This document shows, piece after piece, positions 7,953-17,287 of a stretch of DNA of 64,000 nt; within the stretch, counting starts at the first letter, position 1; each line of letters opens with the position of its first letter. A program made the translations under genes and the position numbers. The stretch lies in NCBI RefSeq assembly GCF_014518425.1, contig NZ_JACVCU010000004.1, positions 591,142-655,141 on the forward strand. Direction: 5' to 3'. Source of the DNA: Terrabacter sp. MAHUQ-38. Lineage in GTDB: Bacteria; Actinomycetota; Actinomycetes; Actinomycetales; Dermatophilaceae. A model generated the notes under the pieces. That model was not told the DNA's origin and did no database searches. It saw only the letters and a program-made list of their open reading frames with translations.

Positions 7953-10900
7953 ATGTCGACCCAATCCGCCCCGCGAAACGACCAGAACTTCGTGCACCTG
8001 CACGTGCACACGGAGTACTCCATGCTGGACGGGGCGGCGCGCATCGGCGACCTCTTCAGCGAGGCCGCCCGGATGGGGATGCCGGCCCTGGCGACGACCG
8101 ACCACGGCTACGTCTTCGGCGCCTACGAGTTCTGGAAGAAGGCGCAGGGCACCGGCGTCAAGCCGATCATCGGCGTCGAGGCGTACATCACGCCGGGCAC
8201 GCACCGCACCGACCGCACGAAGGTCAGCTGGGGCGACGGTGGACGCGACGACGTCTCCGGAAGCGGCGCCTACACCCACATGACGATGCTCGCGCAGGAC
8301 AACGTGGGCATGCACAACCTCTTCCGGATGAGCTCCATCGCGAGCCTCGACCAGGTGTACACCAAATGGCCGCGCATCGACCGCGAGCTGCTCTCCACCT
8401 ACGGCAAGGGGCTCATCGTCACGACGGGCTGCCCGTCGAGCGAGATCCAGACCAAGCTGCGCTTCGGCATGTACGACGAGGCTCGCGAGGTCGCCGGCGA
8501 GCTGCGCGACATCTTCGGCGCCGAGAACGTGTACGTCGAGCTGATGGACCACGGGCTCGACATCGAGCGGCGCACCCAGAAGGACCTCATCCGCCTCGCC
8601 CGCGACCTGGGCCTGCCGCTCGTCGCCACCAACGACCTGCACTACACCCGGGCCGAGGACGCCAAGGCGCACGCGGCCCTCCTCTGCGTCCAGTCGGGCT
8701 CGACGCTCATGGACCCCAACCGGTTCAAGTTCGACGCCGACGACTTCTACCTCAAGTCCGCCCAGGAGATGCGCCACCTGTGGCGCGAGCTGCCCGAGGC
8801 CTGCGACAACACCCTCCTGATCGCCGAGCGCTGCGAGGTGTCGTTCACCGAGGGCGAGGGGCGCTTCATGCCGCGCTTCCCCGTCCCCGAGGGCGAGGAC
8901 GAGACGTCGTGGTTCATCAAGGAGGTCGAGACCGGTCTGCAGCGCCGGTTCCCCGAGGGCGTGCCCGACTACGCGCGCAAGCAGGCGGCCTTCGAGGAGG
9001 ACGTCATCGTCTCGAAGGGCTACCCGGGCTACTTCCTCGTCGTCGCCGACTTCATCAACTGGGCCAAGCGCAACGGCATCCGCGTCGGTCCCGGCCGTGG
9101 CTCGGGCGCCGGCTCGATGTGCGCGTACGCCATGGGCATCACCGACCTCGACCCGATCCCGCACGGCCTGATCTTCGAGCGGTTCCTCAACCCCGAGCGC
9201 ATGTCGATGCCCGACTTCGACGTCGACTTCGACGAGCGCCGGCGCGGTGAGGTCATCCGCTACGTCACGGAGAAGTACGGCGAGGAGCGCGTCGCGCAGA
9301 TCGTCACCTACGGCACGATCAAGGCCAAGCAGGCGCTCAAGGACGCCAGCCGCGTCCTCGGTCACCCGTTCGCCATGGGCGAGAAGCTCACCAAGGCGAT
9401 GCCGCCCGACGTCATGGGCAAGGGCATGCCGCTCGCCGACGTCTTCAAGCCGGACTCCAAGCGCTACAACGAGGCCGGCGACTTCCGCGCCGTCCACGCC
9501 GAGGACCCGCAGGCCCAGGAGGTCGTCGCGACGGCTCTCGGTCTCGAGGGCCTGAAGCGCCAGTGGGGCGTCCACGCCGCCGGCGTGATCATGTCGAGCG
9601 AGCCGCTCGTCGACGTCATCCCGATCATGCGCCGCCTGCAGGACGGGCAGATCATCACGCAGTTCGACTACCCCAGCTGCGAGTCGCTGGGCCTGGTCAA
9701 GATGGACTTCCTCGGGCTGCGCAACCTCACGATCCTCGACGACGCCATCGAGAACATCAAGCTCAACCGCGACGAGGACATCGACCTCGACGAGCTGTCC
9801 AAGACGCTCGACGACAAGGCCACCTACGAGCTGCTCGGCCGCGGCGACACCCTCGGCGTCTTCCAGCTCGACGGCGGCGGCATGCGCTCGCTGCTGCGCC
9901 TGATGCAGCCGGACAACTTCGAGGACATCTCGGCGGCCCTCGCGCTCTACCGTCCCGGTCCGATGGGCGTCAACGCGCACACGAACTTCGCGCTGCGCAA
10001 GAACGGCAAGCAGGCCCTGACCCCGCTCGACCCCAAGCTGGAGGGCAAGCTCCAGCCCGAGATGGTGCAGGCCCTCGACCCGATCCTCGGCATGACCTAC
10101 GGCCTGGTCATCTACCAGGAGCAGGTCATGGAGATCGCCCAGAAGCTGGCCGGCTACACGCTCGGCAGCGCCGACCTGCTTCGGCGCGCCATGGGCAAGA
10201 AGAAGAAGGAGGTCCTCGACGCCGAGTACGTCCCCTTCTCCACCGGCATGAAGGCGCAGGGCTTCAACGAGGCCTCGGTCAAGGCGCTGTGGGACGTCCT
10301 CGTCCCGTTCTCCGACTACGCGTTCAACAAGGCGCACACGGCGGCCTACGGCCTCGTGTCGTACTGGACCGGCTACCTCAAGGCGAACTACCCCGCCGAG
10401 TACATGGCGGCGCTGCTGACGAGCGTGCGCGACGACAAGGACAAGTCGGCGCTCTACCTCAACGAGTGCCGGCACATGGGCATCAAGGTGCTACCGCCCG
10501 ACGTCAACGAGTCGATCGCCAACTTCGCCGCCGTCGGCACCGACATCCGGTTCGGGCTCGCCGCGATCCGCAACGTCGGCCTGCCCGTCGTCCAGGCGAT
10601 CGTCAAGGCGCGCGAGGAGAAAGGCGCGTTCGCCTCGTTCAAGGACTTCCTCTCCAAGGTGCCGGCGGTCGTCTGCAACAAGCGCACGATCGAGTCGCTC
10701 ATCAAGGGCGGCGCGTTCGACTCCCTCGGCGAGAGCCGTCGCGGCATGGTCGAGGTCCACGAGCGCTACATCGACGCCCTCGTCGAGGTGAAGAAGCAGG
10801 AGGCCATCGGGCAGGACAGCCTCTTCGGCAGCTTCGGTGACGACGCGGGTGACGGCGGCGGAGCCGACGCGTTCGACGGCCTGCCGCCGGTGCCGACGAT

Positions 10901-11540
10901 GGAGTGGGACAAGGCCACCCTGCTCTCGTTCGAGCGCGAGATGCTCGGCCTCTACGTCAGCGACCACCCGCTCTTCGGCATCGAGCACATCCTCGCCACG
11001 CACGCCGACACCTCCATCGCCTCGCTCATGGGCGACGACCCGAAGCCCGACGGCACGCCCGTCACGGTCGCGGGTCTCATCACGAGCCTCCAGCTCAAGC
11101 GCACGAAGAAGGGCGACCTCTGGGCCATCGCGACGGTCGAGGACCTCGACGGCGCCATCGAGTGCCTCTTCTTCCCGTCGGCCTACATGACGTACTCCAC
11201 GATGCTCGCCCAGGACACCGTCTGCGCCGTCAAGGGACGCATCAGCGCCCGCGACGACTCGATCTCCGTCTTCGCCCAGGAGCTGACCATCCCCGACATC
11301 AAGGAGGGGCCGCGCGGTCCGGTCGTGCTGACCCTGCCGCTCGGCCGGGCCACCCCGGCCGTCGCCGAGAGCCTCAAGCGCGTGCTCGGCGAGCACCCCG
11401 GAGCGACCGAGGTGCAGGTCAAGCTGACCCAGCCCGGCCGGTCGGTGCTCATGTCGCTCGACGACTCGCTGCGCGTCAACGCGACATCGGCGCTCTTCGG
11501 CGACCTCAAGGCCCTGCTCGGCCCGGCCTGCCTCAGCTGA
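7953..11540 (+). CDS. dnaE: DNA polymerase III alpha subunit, replicative polymerase
   Basis: 1195 residues, full length for actinobacterial DnaE1. The N-terminal PHP domain starts FVHLHVHTEYSMLDGAARIG and keeps the metal-binding HxH and downstream TTDHGYVFGA, suggesting an active 3'-5' proofreading PHP exonuclease as in mycobacterial DnaE1. The polymerase core contains GPGRGSGAGSMCAYAMGI and the catalytic PDFDVDFDE, which supplies two of the three catalytic aspartates. The thumb and finger regions (GVFQLDGGGMRSLLRLM; LYRPGPMGVNAH) and a C-terminal OB fold (VTVAGLITSLQLKRTKKGD) follow. The ATG at 7953 is chosen because a TAGACT element lies eight bases upstream. Its stop codon overlaps the next start (TGATG). 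Confidence 0.98.
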   Translation: MSTQSAPRNDQNFVHLHVHTEYSMLDGAARIGDLFSEAARMGMPALATTDHGYVFGAYEFWKKAQGTGVKPIIGVEAYITPGTHRTDRTKVSWGDGGRDDVSGSGAYTHMTMLAQDNVGMHNLFRMSSIASLDQVYTKWPRIDRELLSTYGKGLIVTTGCPSSEIQTKLRFGMYDEAREVAGELRDIFGAENVYVELMDHGLDIERRTQKDLIRLARDLGLPLVATNDLHYTRAEDAKAHAALLCVQSGSTLMDPNRFKFDADDFYLKSAQEMRHLWRELPEACDNTLLIAERCEVSFTEGEGRFMPRFPVPEGEDETSWFIKEVETGLQRRFPEGVPDYARKQAAFEEDVIVSKGYPGYFLVVADFINWAKRNGIRVGPGRGSGAGSMCAYAMGITDLDPIPHGLIFERFLNPERMSMPDFDVDFDERRRGEVIRYVTEKYGEERVAQIVTYGTIKAKQALKDASRVLGHPFAMGEKLTKAMPPDVMGKGMPLADVFKPDSKRYNEAGDFRAVHAEDPQAQEVVATALGLEGLKRQWGVHAAGVIMSSEPLVDVIPIMRRLQDGQIITQFDYPSCESLGLVKMDFLGLRNLTILDDAIENIKLNRDEDIDLDELSKTLDDKATYELLGRGDTLGVFQLDGGGMRSLLRLMQPDNFEDISAALALYRPGPMGVNAHTNFALRKNGKQALTPLDPKLEGKLQPEMVQALDPILGMTYGLVIYQEQVMEIAQKLAGYTLGSADLLRRAMGKKKKEVLDAEYVPFSTGMKAQGFNEASVKALWDVLVPFSDYAFNKAHTAAYGLVSYWTGYLKANYPAEYMAALLTSVRDDKDKSALYLNECRHMGIKVLPPDVNESIANFAAVGTDIRFGLAAIRNVGLPVVQAIVKAREEKGAFASFKDFLSKVPAVVCNKRTIESLIKGGAFDSLGESRRGMVEVHERYIDALVEVKKQEAIGQDSLFGSFGDDAGDGGGADAFDGLPPVPTMEWDKATLLSFEREMLGLYVSDHPLFGIEHILATHADTSIASLMGDDPKPDGTPVTVAGLITSLQLKRTKKGDLWAIATVEDLDGAIECLFFPSAYMTYSTMLAQDTVCAVKGRISARDDSISVFAQELTIPDIKEGPRGPVVLTLPLGRATPAVAESLKRVLGEHPGATEVQVKLTQPGRSVLMSLDDSLRVNATSALFGDLKALLGPACLS

Positions 11541-12658
11541 TGGTGGCTTCCGAGAGGCGGCGCCTGCGCCGGGCGCGGATGTCGGCGCTCGGTCTCGCGC
11601 CGCCCTTCGGCACCGCGGCCACGCGCGTGTCGGCGCTGGAGGTCACGCGCACCCTCGGGGCCCTGCAGGCGCAGGACTACGCGAGCGGCGCCTGGTCCGT
11701 GGCGGTGCGCTCGGGGCTGACGCTCGCCGAGGTCGAGCAGGCCGTGCACGACCGCGAGATCGTGCGCACCTGGCCGATGCGCGGCACGATCCACTGGGTC
11801 CCGGCCGAGGACGCCCGCTGGATGTGCGAGCTGCTGGCCTCCCCGCGTGGGACGGCGCTCACCACGCGCTACGCGCAGCTCGGACTCGCCGACCGCGACG
11901 TCGACCTCGCCGGACGTCTCTTCTGCGAGCACCTGACCGAGCCGATGAGCCGACCCGACGTCGTTGCGATGCTCGTCGACGCGGGCATCGACCCCACCGG
12001 TCAGCGGGCGTACCACCTCGTCGGCCACCACTGCATGACCGGACTGCTGTGCCAGGGTCCGCTCATCGGCAAGCAGCCGAGCTTCGTCCTCATAGACGCG
12101 TGGGTCCCGTTGTCGCGCAAGGTTTCTCGCGAGCAGGGGTTGGCGACGATGGCCGAGCGCTACGTCCGCAGCCACGGACCGGTGACGGAGCGGGACCTCG
12201 CTGGCTGGTTCGACAAGACCCTCACCGTCACCCGGGAGGCGCTCGAGCTGCTGGGCGACCGCATCGAGCGTGAGGTGGTCGACGGCACGGAGTGGCTCAC
12301 CCACGTGGACGCCCCCCGGACGCCGACGAGCCACGTCGGCGTCCAGCTGCTGCCGCAGTGGGACGAGTTCCTCCTCGGCTACAAGGGCCGAGCCCTGACC
12401 CTGCCGGCCGAGCACGTCGCCCGCGTCGTGCCGGGCCGCAACATGGTCTTCAAGCCGACCCTCGTCATCGACGGCGAGGTCGCCGGCACGTGGCGGCGAG
12501 AGCAGCGCTCCCAGGGCGTGCGGCTGGAGGTCGCTCCGTTCATCCCGCTCGGCACGGGGCGGTGGCGTGACGTCGAACGCGCCGCCGCGGCATACGGGCG
12601 GTTCCTGGGCCACGACGTCGAGGTCGTCCGGGGTGAGCCCGTCCTCGAGGAGGGCTGA
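11540..12658 (+). CDS. Winged-helix DNA-binding domain protein (HTH_42 family)
   Basis: 372 residues resembling the winged-helix DNA-binding family common in actinobacteria, distantly related to the AlkZ/YcaQ crosslink glycosylase superfamily. Recognisable blocks are LGALQAQDYASGAWSVAVRS, VRTWPMRGTIHWVPAEDARW, LLPQWDEFLLGYKGR and NMVFKPTLVIDGEVAGTWRR. The QAQ and RGTxH segments are typical of the superfamily. The exact function is unknown; a role in DNA repair is an inference from AlkZ. The ATG overlaps the dnaE stop by one base, so translation is probably coupled to dnaE. The next gene starts immediately after its stop. Confidence 0.8.
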   Translation: MVASERRRLRRARMSALGLAPPFGTAATRVSALEVTRTLGALQAQDYASGAWSVAVRSGLTLAEVEQAVHDREIVRTWPMRGTIHWVPAEDARWMCELLASPRGTALTTRYAQLGLADRDVDLAGRLFCEHLTEPMSRPDVVAMLVDAGIDPTGQRAYHLVGHHCMTGLLCQGPLIGKQPSFVLIDAWVPLSRKVSREQGLATMAERYVRSHGPVTERDLAGWFDKTLTVTREALELLGDRIEREVVDGTEWLTHVDAPRTPTSHVGVQLLPQWDEFLLGYKGRALTLPAEHVARVVPGRNMVFKPTLVIDGEVAGTWRREQRSQGVRLEVAPFIPLGTGRWRDVERAAAAYGRFLGHDVEVVRGEPVLEEG

Positions 12659-13621
12659 GTGGCCCGCGGAGCCATCCCCGCATCGCCCCTGCCGCCGCGC
12701 CACGGCGTCGACGCGCAACGCTTCCGTATGCCGCAGGGTGGCCCGTGGGTGACCCTGCGCGACCACCTCGTTGAACGGCTCGCGCCGGCACTGGCGGCGG
12801 ACGAGGTCGACCGGATGCTGGCCGCGGGGGAGTTCGTCGACGCCGGTGGACAGGCCGTCGCCCCCGGCACGCCGTTCGTGCCCCAGTCGGTCGTGTGGGC
12901 GCACCGCGATCTCCCGAGCGAGGTGCCGCACCCGGAGGAGCCGGTCGTGCTGCACCGCGACGAGCGGGTCGTCGTCGTCGACAAGCCCCACGACATGGCC
13001 ACGATGCCGCGCGGCCGCCACGTCGTGCAGAGCGCCCTCGCGCGGACTCGGGTGCTGACCGGACTCGCCCGGCTCACACCCGCCCACCGGCTCGACCGGC
13101 CGACGGCGGGCGTGCTGATGTTCACGACCGAGCAGCGCTGGCGCGGCGCCTACCAGCGCGTCTTCGCCGAGGGACTCGCGCGCAAGGAGTACCTCGCCGT
13201 GGCGCCGGTGCAAGTCGGCCTCCAGCTGCCGCTCGTACGCCGGACCCACCTCGTCAAGGAGCACGGCACGCACCAGGCCCACGAGGTGGAGGGTGCGGAG
13301 CCAAACGCCGAGACGCTCGTCGAGCTCCTCGACACCGCGCCGGCCGCCGACGGGGCAGGGAAGCTGCTCGGCCTCTACCGGCTGACGCCGAGGACGGGAC
13401 GCACGCACCAGCTGCGGTGCCAGCTGAACGGCCTCGGCATCCCGATCGTCGACGACCCGTTGTATCCCGTGGAGCGCGACGTCCCGCTCGACGACTTCGG
13501 CTCACCGTTGCAGCTGCTCGCCTCCGTCCTCGAGTTCGACGACCCCGTCGACGGCACCCGCCGACGGTTCGTCACGAGGCGCCGTCTCTCGGCCTGGCCC
13601 GGGCGACTGCCACCCGTCTGA
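12659..13621 (+). CDS. RluA-family pseudouridine synthase
   Basis: 320 residues, catalytic domain only; no N-terminal S4 domain is obvious. The active-site motif is PAHRLDRPTAGVLMFTTEQ with the catalytic Asp in RLD. VVVVDKPHDMATMPRG and PRTGRTHQLRCQLNGLGIP are the other family blocks. The GTG start follows directly after the stop of the winged-helix gene and is preceded by GAGGAGGG, five to twelve bases away. The RNA substrate cannot be told from sequence. It forms a probable three-gene unit with dnaE and the winged-helix gene. Confidence 0.88.
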   Translation: MARGAIPASPLPPRHGVDAQRFRMPQGGPWVTLRDHLVERLAPALAADEVDRMLAAGEFVDAGGQAVAPGTPFVPQSVVWAHRDLPSEVPHPEEPVVLHRDERVVVVDKPHDMATMPRGRHVVQSALARTRVLTGLARLTPAHRLDRPTAGVLMFTTEQRWRGAYQRVFAEGLARKEYLAVAPVQVGLQLPLVRRTHLVKEHGTHQAHEVEGAEPNAETLVELLDTAPAADGAGKLLGLYRLTPRTGRTHQLRCQLNGLGIPIVDDPLYPVERDVPLDDFGSPLQLLASVLEFDDPVDGTRRRFVTRRRLSAWPGRLPPV

Positions 13622-13756
13622 CCGGCCCGCGCGGGACAGGGGAGCGATGTCACCGGCCGTTCAGAACTACGTCGGCGTCTCGACGCGCGAGACGGCTGAC
13701 CGGGGTCTAGGGTGACCGCAGACCGCGCGGAGGAGCCGGTCCCAGGGAGGAAATCC

Positions 13757-16700
13757 ATGCGTCATTCTCGTCCCGTCCTGCGCAGGGTCGCCGCGGTCAC
13801 CACCGCTGCCCTCGCCGTGGGCGTCACCCCCCTCGTCGCGGCCCCACCGGCCTCAGCGGCGGCCCCGGCAGAGCTGTTCATCAGCGAGTACGTCGAGGGA
13901 TCGAGCTTCAACAAGGCCGTCGAGATCTACAACGGCACCGGGTCCTCCGTCGACCTGGGTGCGGCCGGCTACTCGCTTCGCTACTACTCGAACGGCGCCA
14001 CCACCGCGACGAACGTACCCCTGACCGGCACCGTCGCGTCCGGCGACGTGTTCGTCCTCGCGCACTCGTCGGCAGCCAGTGCCGTCCTCGCGGTGACCGA
14101 CCAGCAGAACAGCGGCGGCCTCTGGAACGGCGATGACGCCGTCGCACTCGCGAAGAACGGCAGCAATGTCGACGTGCTCGGACAGATCGGCTTCGACCCC
14201 GGGTCCGAATGGGGCACCGGTCTGGTCTCCACCGCCGACAACACGCTGCGCCGCAAGCCGACAGTCACCGCGGGAGACACGGATGGCGCCAACGCCTTCG
14301 ACCCGTCGGTCGAGTGGGACGGCTACGCCACCGACACGTTCGACGGACTCGGCAGCCACGCGATCGAGACGGGCCCTCCGACCGACGCGGCCCCGACGGT
14401 CGTCTCGACCGCGCCGACCGAGGGCAGCAGCACGGTTGCACTCGGAGCCGATGTCACCGTGACGTTCTCCGAGCCCGTCACCGCCCCCGCGAGCGCGTTC
14501 ACGCTCGACTGCTCGGTCAGCGGCGCCAAGGCGTTCACGGTCAGCAACACCGGCCAGAGCACCTACACCGTCGACCCGACCGCCGACTTCGCTCCCGGCG
14601 ACGCGTGCACCCTCACGCTGACCGGGTCCGCGGTGTCGGATGTCGACGCCACCGACCCGCCAGACGCGATGGCCGCCGACCTGGTCCTGCACTTCGCGAC
14701 CCCGGCCGGCAACCCGTGCGAGGCCGCGATCACGCCGATCCCGGCGATCCAGGGCAGCGGCGCCACCGCCGCCGTGACGGGCACCGTGACGACGCGAGGC
14801 GTCGTCGTCGGCGACTACGAGGGCGCGGCTCCGGCACTGCGGGGCTTCTTCCTGCAGGACCTCGCAGGTGACGACAACCCCGCCACCTCCGACGGCATCT
14901 TCGTCTTCGAGGGCAGCAACGCCAACACGGTCAAGCTCGGTGACGTCGTCACCGTCACCGGCACGGCCGGCGAGAACCAGGGCCAGACGCAGGTCAGCGT
15001 GGGCACCATCACCGTGTGCGGGACGGGCACCGTCAGCCCGACCGACGTCACCTTCCCCGTCGCGTCCGACACCGCCCTGGAGCGCTTCGAGGGCATGCTC
15101 GTGCGGCTTCCGCAGGCGATGTCCGTCACTGAGCACTTCCAGCTCGGCCGCTTCGGACAGGTCACGCTCGCGCAGGGTGGACGCCTCGCACAGCCGACCA
15201 ACGTCGCCGCCCCCGGGGCCGACGCCGCCGCCGTCCAGGCCGCCAACAACCTCCGCAAGATCGTCCTCGACGACGCGTCGCAGTTCCAGAACCCCGACCC
15301 GATCGCGTTCGCCCGTGGCGGGCAGCCGCTGTCGGCGAGCAACACGTTGCGTGGCGGTGACACCGCCACCGGCATCGTCGGCGTCCTGAACTACACCTGG
15401 GGCGGCAACGCAGCGAGCCCCAACGCATACCGGATCCGCCCGATCAACGCCCTCGGTGGGTCGGTGGACTTCGAGCCCACCAACCCGCGCCCCACGAGCC
15501 CGCCCGCGGTCGGCGGTGACACGCGCGTCGTCGGCATGAACCTGCTCAACTTCTTCAACACGCTCGACGTCTCCGGCGTCAACTGCACCGGTGGCGTGGC
15601 AGGCCCGCCGATCGACTGCCGGGGCGCCAACACGGCGACCGAGTTCGAGCGCCAGTGGAGGAAGACCGTCGCCGCCGTCTCGGGCAGCGGCGCCGACGTC
15701 GTCGCGTTCATGGAGATGGAGAACGACGGCTACGGCACCGACAGCGCCGAGCGCTTCCTCGTCGACAAGCTCAACGATGCCGACGGTGACGGCACCTGGG
15801 CGTTCATCGACGCCGACGCGCGCGCCGGCCAGGTCGACGCGCTGGGCAACGACGCGATCAAGGTCGGCATGCTCTACAAGCCGCGCGCCGTCACGCCGGT
15901 CGGCACGACGGCGGTGCTCAACTCGGTGGCCTTCGTCAACGCCGGCACGGACGGTCCCAAGAACCGCCCCGCACTCGCCCAGGCATTCCGCGACAACACG
16001 ACCGGCGGGACCTTCGTCGCCGTCGCGAACCACCTCAAGAGCAAGGGCAGCGGCTGCGGCCCGGGCGGCGCCGCCGACGACCAGGGCGATGGCCAGGGCA
16101 ACTGCAACGGCGCTCGCACCGTCTCGGCCCAGCTGCTCGCGGACTGGCTCGACACCGACCCGACCGGCACCACCGATCCCGACGTGCTGATCCTCGGCGA
16201 CCTCAACTCCTACGCCAAGGAGGACCCGATCACGACGCTCGAGGGCGCCGGCTTCACGAACCTCATCGCGGAGCACGGCGGTGACGAGGCGTACTCCTAC
16301 GCCTTCGACGGGCAGTGGGGCTACCTCGACCACGCCCTCGGCTCGGACTCTCTCCGAGGCCAGGTCACCGGGGTCGGCGACTGGCACATCAACTCGGACG
16401 AGCCCTCGGTCCTCGACTACAACGTCGAGTTCAAGAGCGCCGGCCAGGTCGCCGGTCTCTACGCCCCCGACGAGTTCCGGATCTCCGACCACGACCCGGT
16501 CGTCGTCGGTCTGGACCTGACCAACGCCGATCCCGCGGTGGGCACCGTCACGGGCCCCTCGGCCGCGGTGTCGGTCGGCTCGCCGGCCGGGGTCAACGCG
16601 ACGTTCACGGACGCCGACCCGCTCGACACGCACACCGCGTCGATCGCGTGGGGCGACGGTTCGAGCAGCACGGGCACGGTGACCGGCTCGAGCGTGAGCG

Positions 16701-17197
16701 GCAGCCACGCGTACACGGCGGCGGGCTTCTACACCCTGACCGTCACGGTCACCGACCAGTGGGGCCACAGCGACACGGGCACCACGACGGTCGTCGTGTA
16801 CGACCCCGCAGGCGGCTTCGTCACCGGTGGCGGCACCATCTCGTCGCCGGCAGGCGCCTTGCGGGCCGATCCGTCGCACTCCGGGAAGGGCAGCTTCCAG
16901 CTGTCCGTCAGCTACCCCAGCGGCGGCACCGAGCCGACCGGCTCGTTGACGTACGACCTCGCCGGCACGACGTTCGCGGTGGCGACGACCACGTTCGACT
17001 GGCTCGTCGTGAGCGGCACGACGGCGACGTTCGCCGGTCCGGTCACGGTCAACGGGGCGACCGGCTACCGCGGCGTCGTCACGGCGACCGACACGGCCAG
17101 GAGGGACGCGTTCCGCCTCGTGGTGACCGACGGCTACGGCTCGGTCGTCTACGACTCCGGGACGCAGACGGTCAGGGGCCAGGTCGTCGTCCACTGA
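13757..17197 (+). CDS. ExeM/NucH-type extracellular endonuclease, multidomain
   Basis: 1146 residues, exported. A signal peptide (1 to about 36, ending PPASAAAP) is followed by a lamin-tail-like domain (about 38-185, ELFISEYVEGSSFNKAVEIY), a bacterial Ig-like domain (about 195-290, TAPTEGSSTVALGADVTVTF) and an OB-like region (about 300-480). Then comes an endonuclease/exonuclease/phosphatase nuclease domain (about 575-915), with VVAFMEMENDGYG, VAVANHLKSKGSGCG, ILGDLNSYAKEDP and ISDHDPVVVGL carrying the expected Glu, His, Asp-Asn and terminal Asp-His residues. A PKD-like domain and a beta-rich tail follow. The ATG at 13757 has GGGAGG upstream. Likely role: degrading extracellular DNA for nutrients or biofilm control. 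Confidence 0.93.
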   Translation: MRHSRPVLRRVAAVTTAALAVGVTPLVAAPPASAAAPAELFISEYVEGSSFNKAVEIYNGTGSSVDLGAAGYSLRYYSNGATTATNVPLTGTVASGDVFVLAHSSAASAVLAVTDQQNSGGLWNGDDAVALAKNGSNVDVLGQIGFDPGSEWGTGLVSTADNTLRRKPTVTAGDTDGANAFDPSVEWDGYATDTFDGLGSHAIETGPPTDAAPTVVSTAPTEGSSTVALGADVTVTFSEPVTAPASAFTLDCSVSGAKAFTVSNTGQSTYTVDPTADFAPGDACTLTLTGSAVSDVDATDPPDAMAADLVLHFATPAGNPCEAAITPIPAIQGSGATAAVTGTVTTRGVVVGDYEGAAPALRGFFLQDLAGDDNPATSDGIFVFEGSNANTVKLGDVVTVTGTAGENQGQTQVSVGTITVCGTGTVSPTDVTFPVASDTALERFEGMLVRLPQAMSVTEHFQLGRFGQVTLAQGGRLAQPTNVAAPGADAAAVQAANNLRKIVLDDASQFQNPDPIAFARGGQPLSASNTLRGGDTATGIVGVLNYTWGGNAASPNAYRIRPINALGGSVDFEPTNPRPTSPPAVGGDTRVVGMNLLNFFNTLDVSGVNCTGGVAGPPIDCRGANTATEFERQWRKTVAAVSGSGADVVAFMEMENDGYGTDSAERFLVDKLNDADGDGTWAFIDADARAGQVDALGNDAIKVGMLYKPRAVTPVGTTAVLNSVAFVNAGTDGPKNRPALAQAFRDNTTGGTFVAVANHLKSKGSGCGPGGAADDQGDGQGNCNGARTVSAQLLADWLDTDPTGTTDPDVLILGDLNSYAKEDPITTLEGAGFTNLIAEHGGDEAYSYAFDGQWGYLDHALGSDSLRGQVTGVGDWHINSDEPSVLDYNVEFKSAGQVAGLYAPDEFRISDHDPVVVGLDLTNADPAVGTVTGPSAAVSVGSPAGVNATFTDADPLDTHTASIAWGDGSSSTGTVTGSSVSGSHAYTAAGFYTLTVTVTDQWGHSDTGTTTVVVYDPAGGFVTGGGTISSPAGALRADPSHSGKGSFQLSVSYPSGGTEPTGSLTYDLAGTTFAVATTTFDWLVVSGTTATFAGPVTVNGATGYRGVVTATDTARRDAFRLVVTDGYGSVVYDSGTQTVRGQVVVH

Positions 17198-17275
17198 CGA
17201 CGCACCACCACGTCCCATGGGACGGCACGTCTGACGGCTCGGGATCCTCGTGGTCCCGGGCCGTCCGGCCGCTCG

Positions 17276-17281
17276 TAGACT
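17276..17281 (+). promoter_or_regulatory. -10 element of a leaderless promoter for the oligopeptidase gene
   Basis: TAGACT lies six bases upstream of the ATG at 17288 and no ribosome site is present, so the mRNA probably begins at or near the start codon. Confidence 0.6.
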
Positions 17282-17287
17282 GCGCGG

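Noticed and set aside
7944..10475. 843-residue minus-strand frame opposite dnaE
   Set aside because: Shadow of dnaE codon bias, no recognisable motif.
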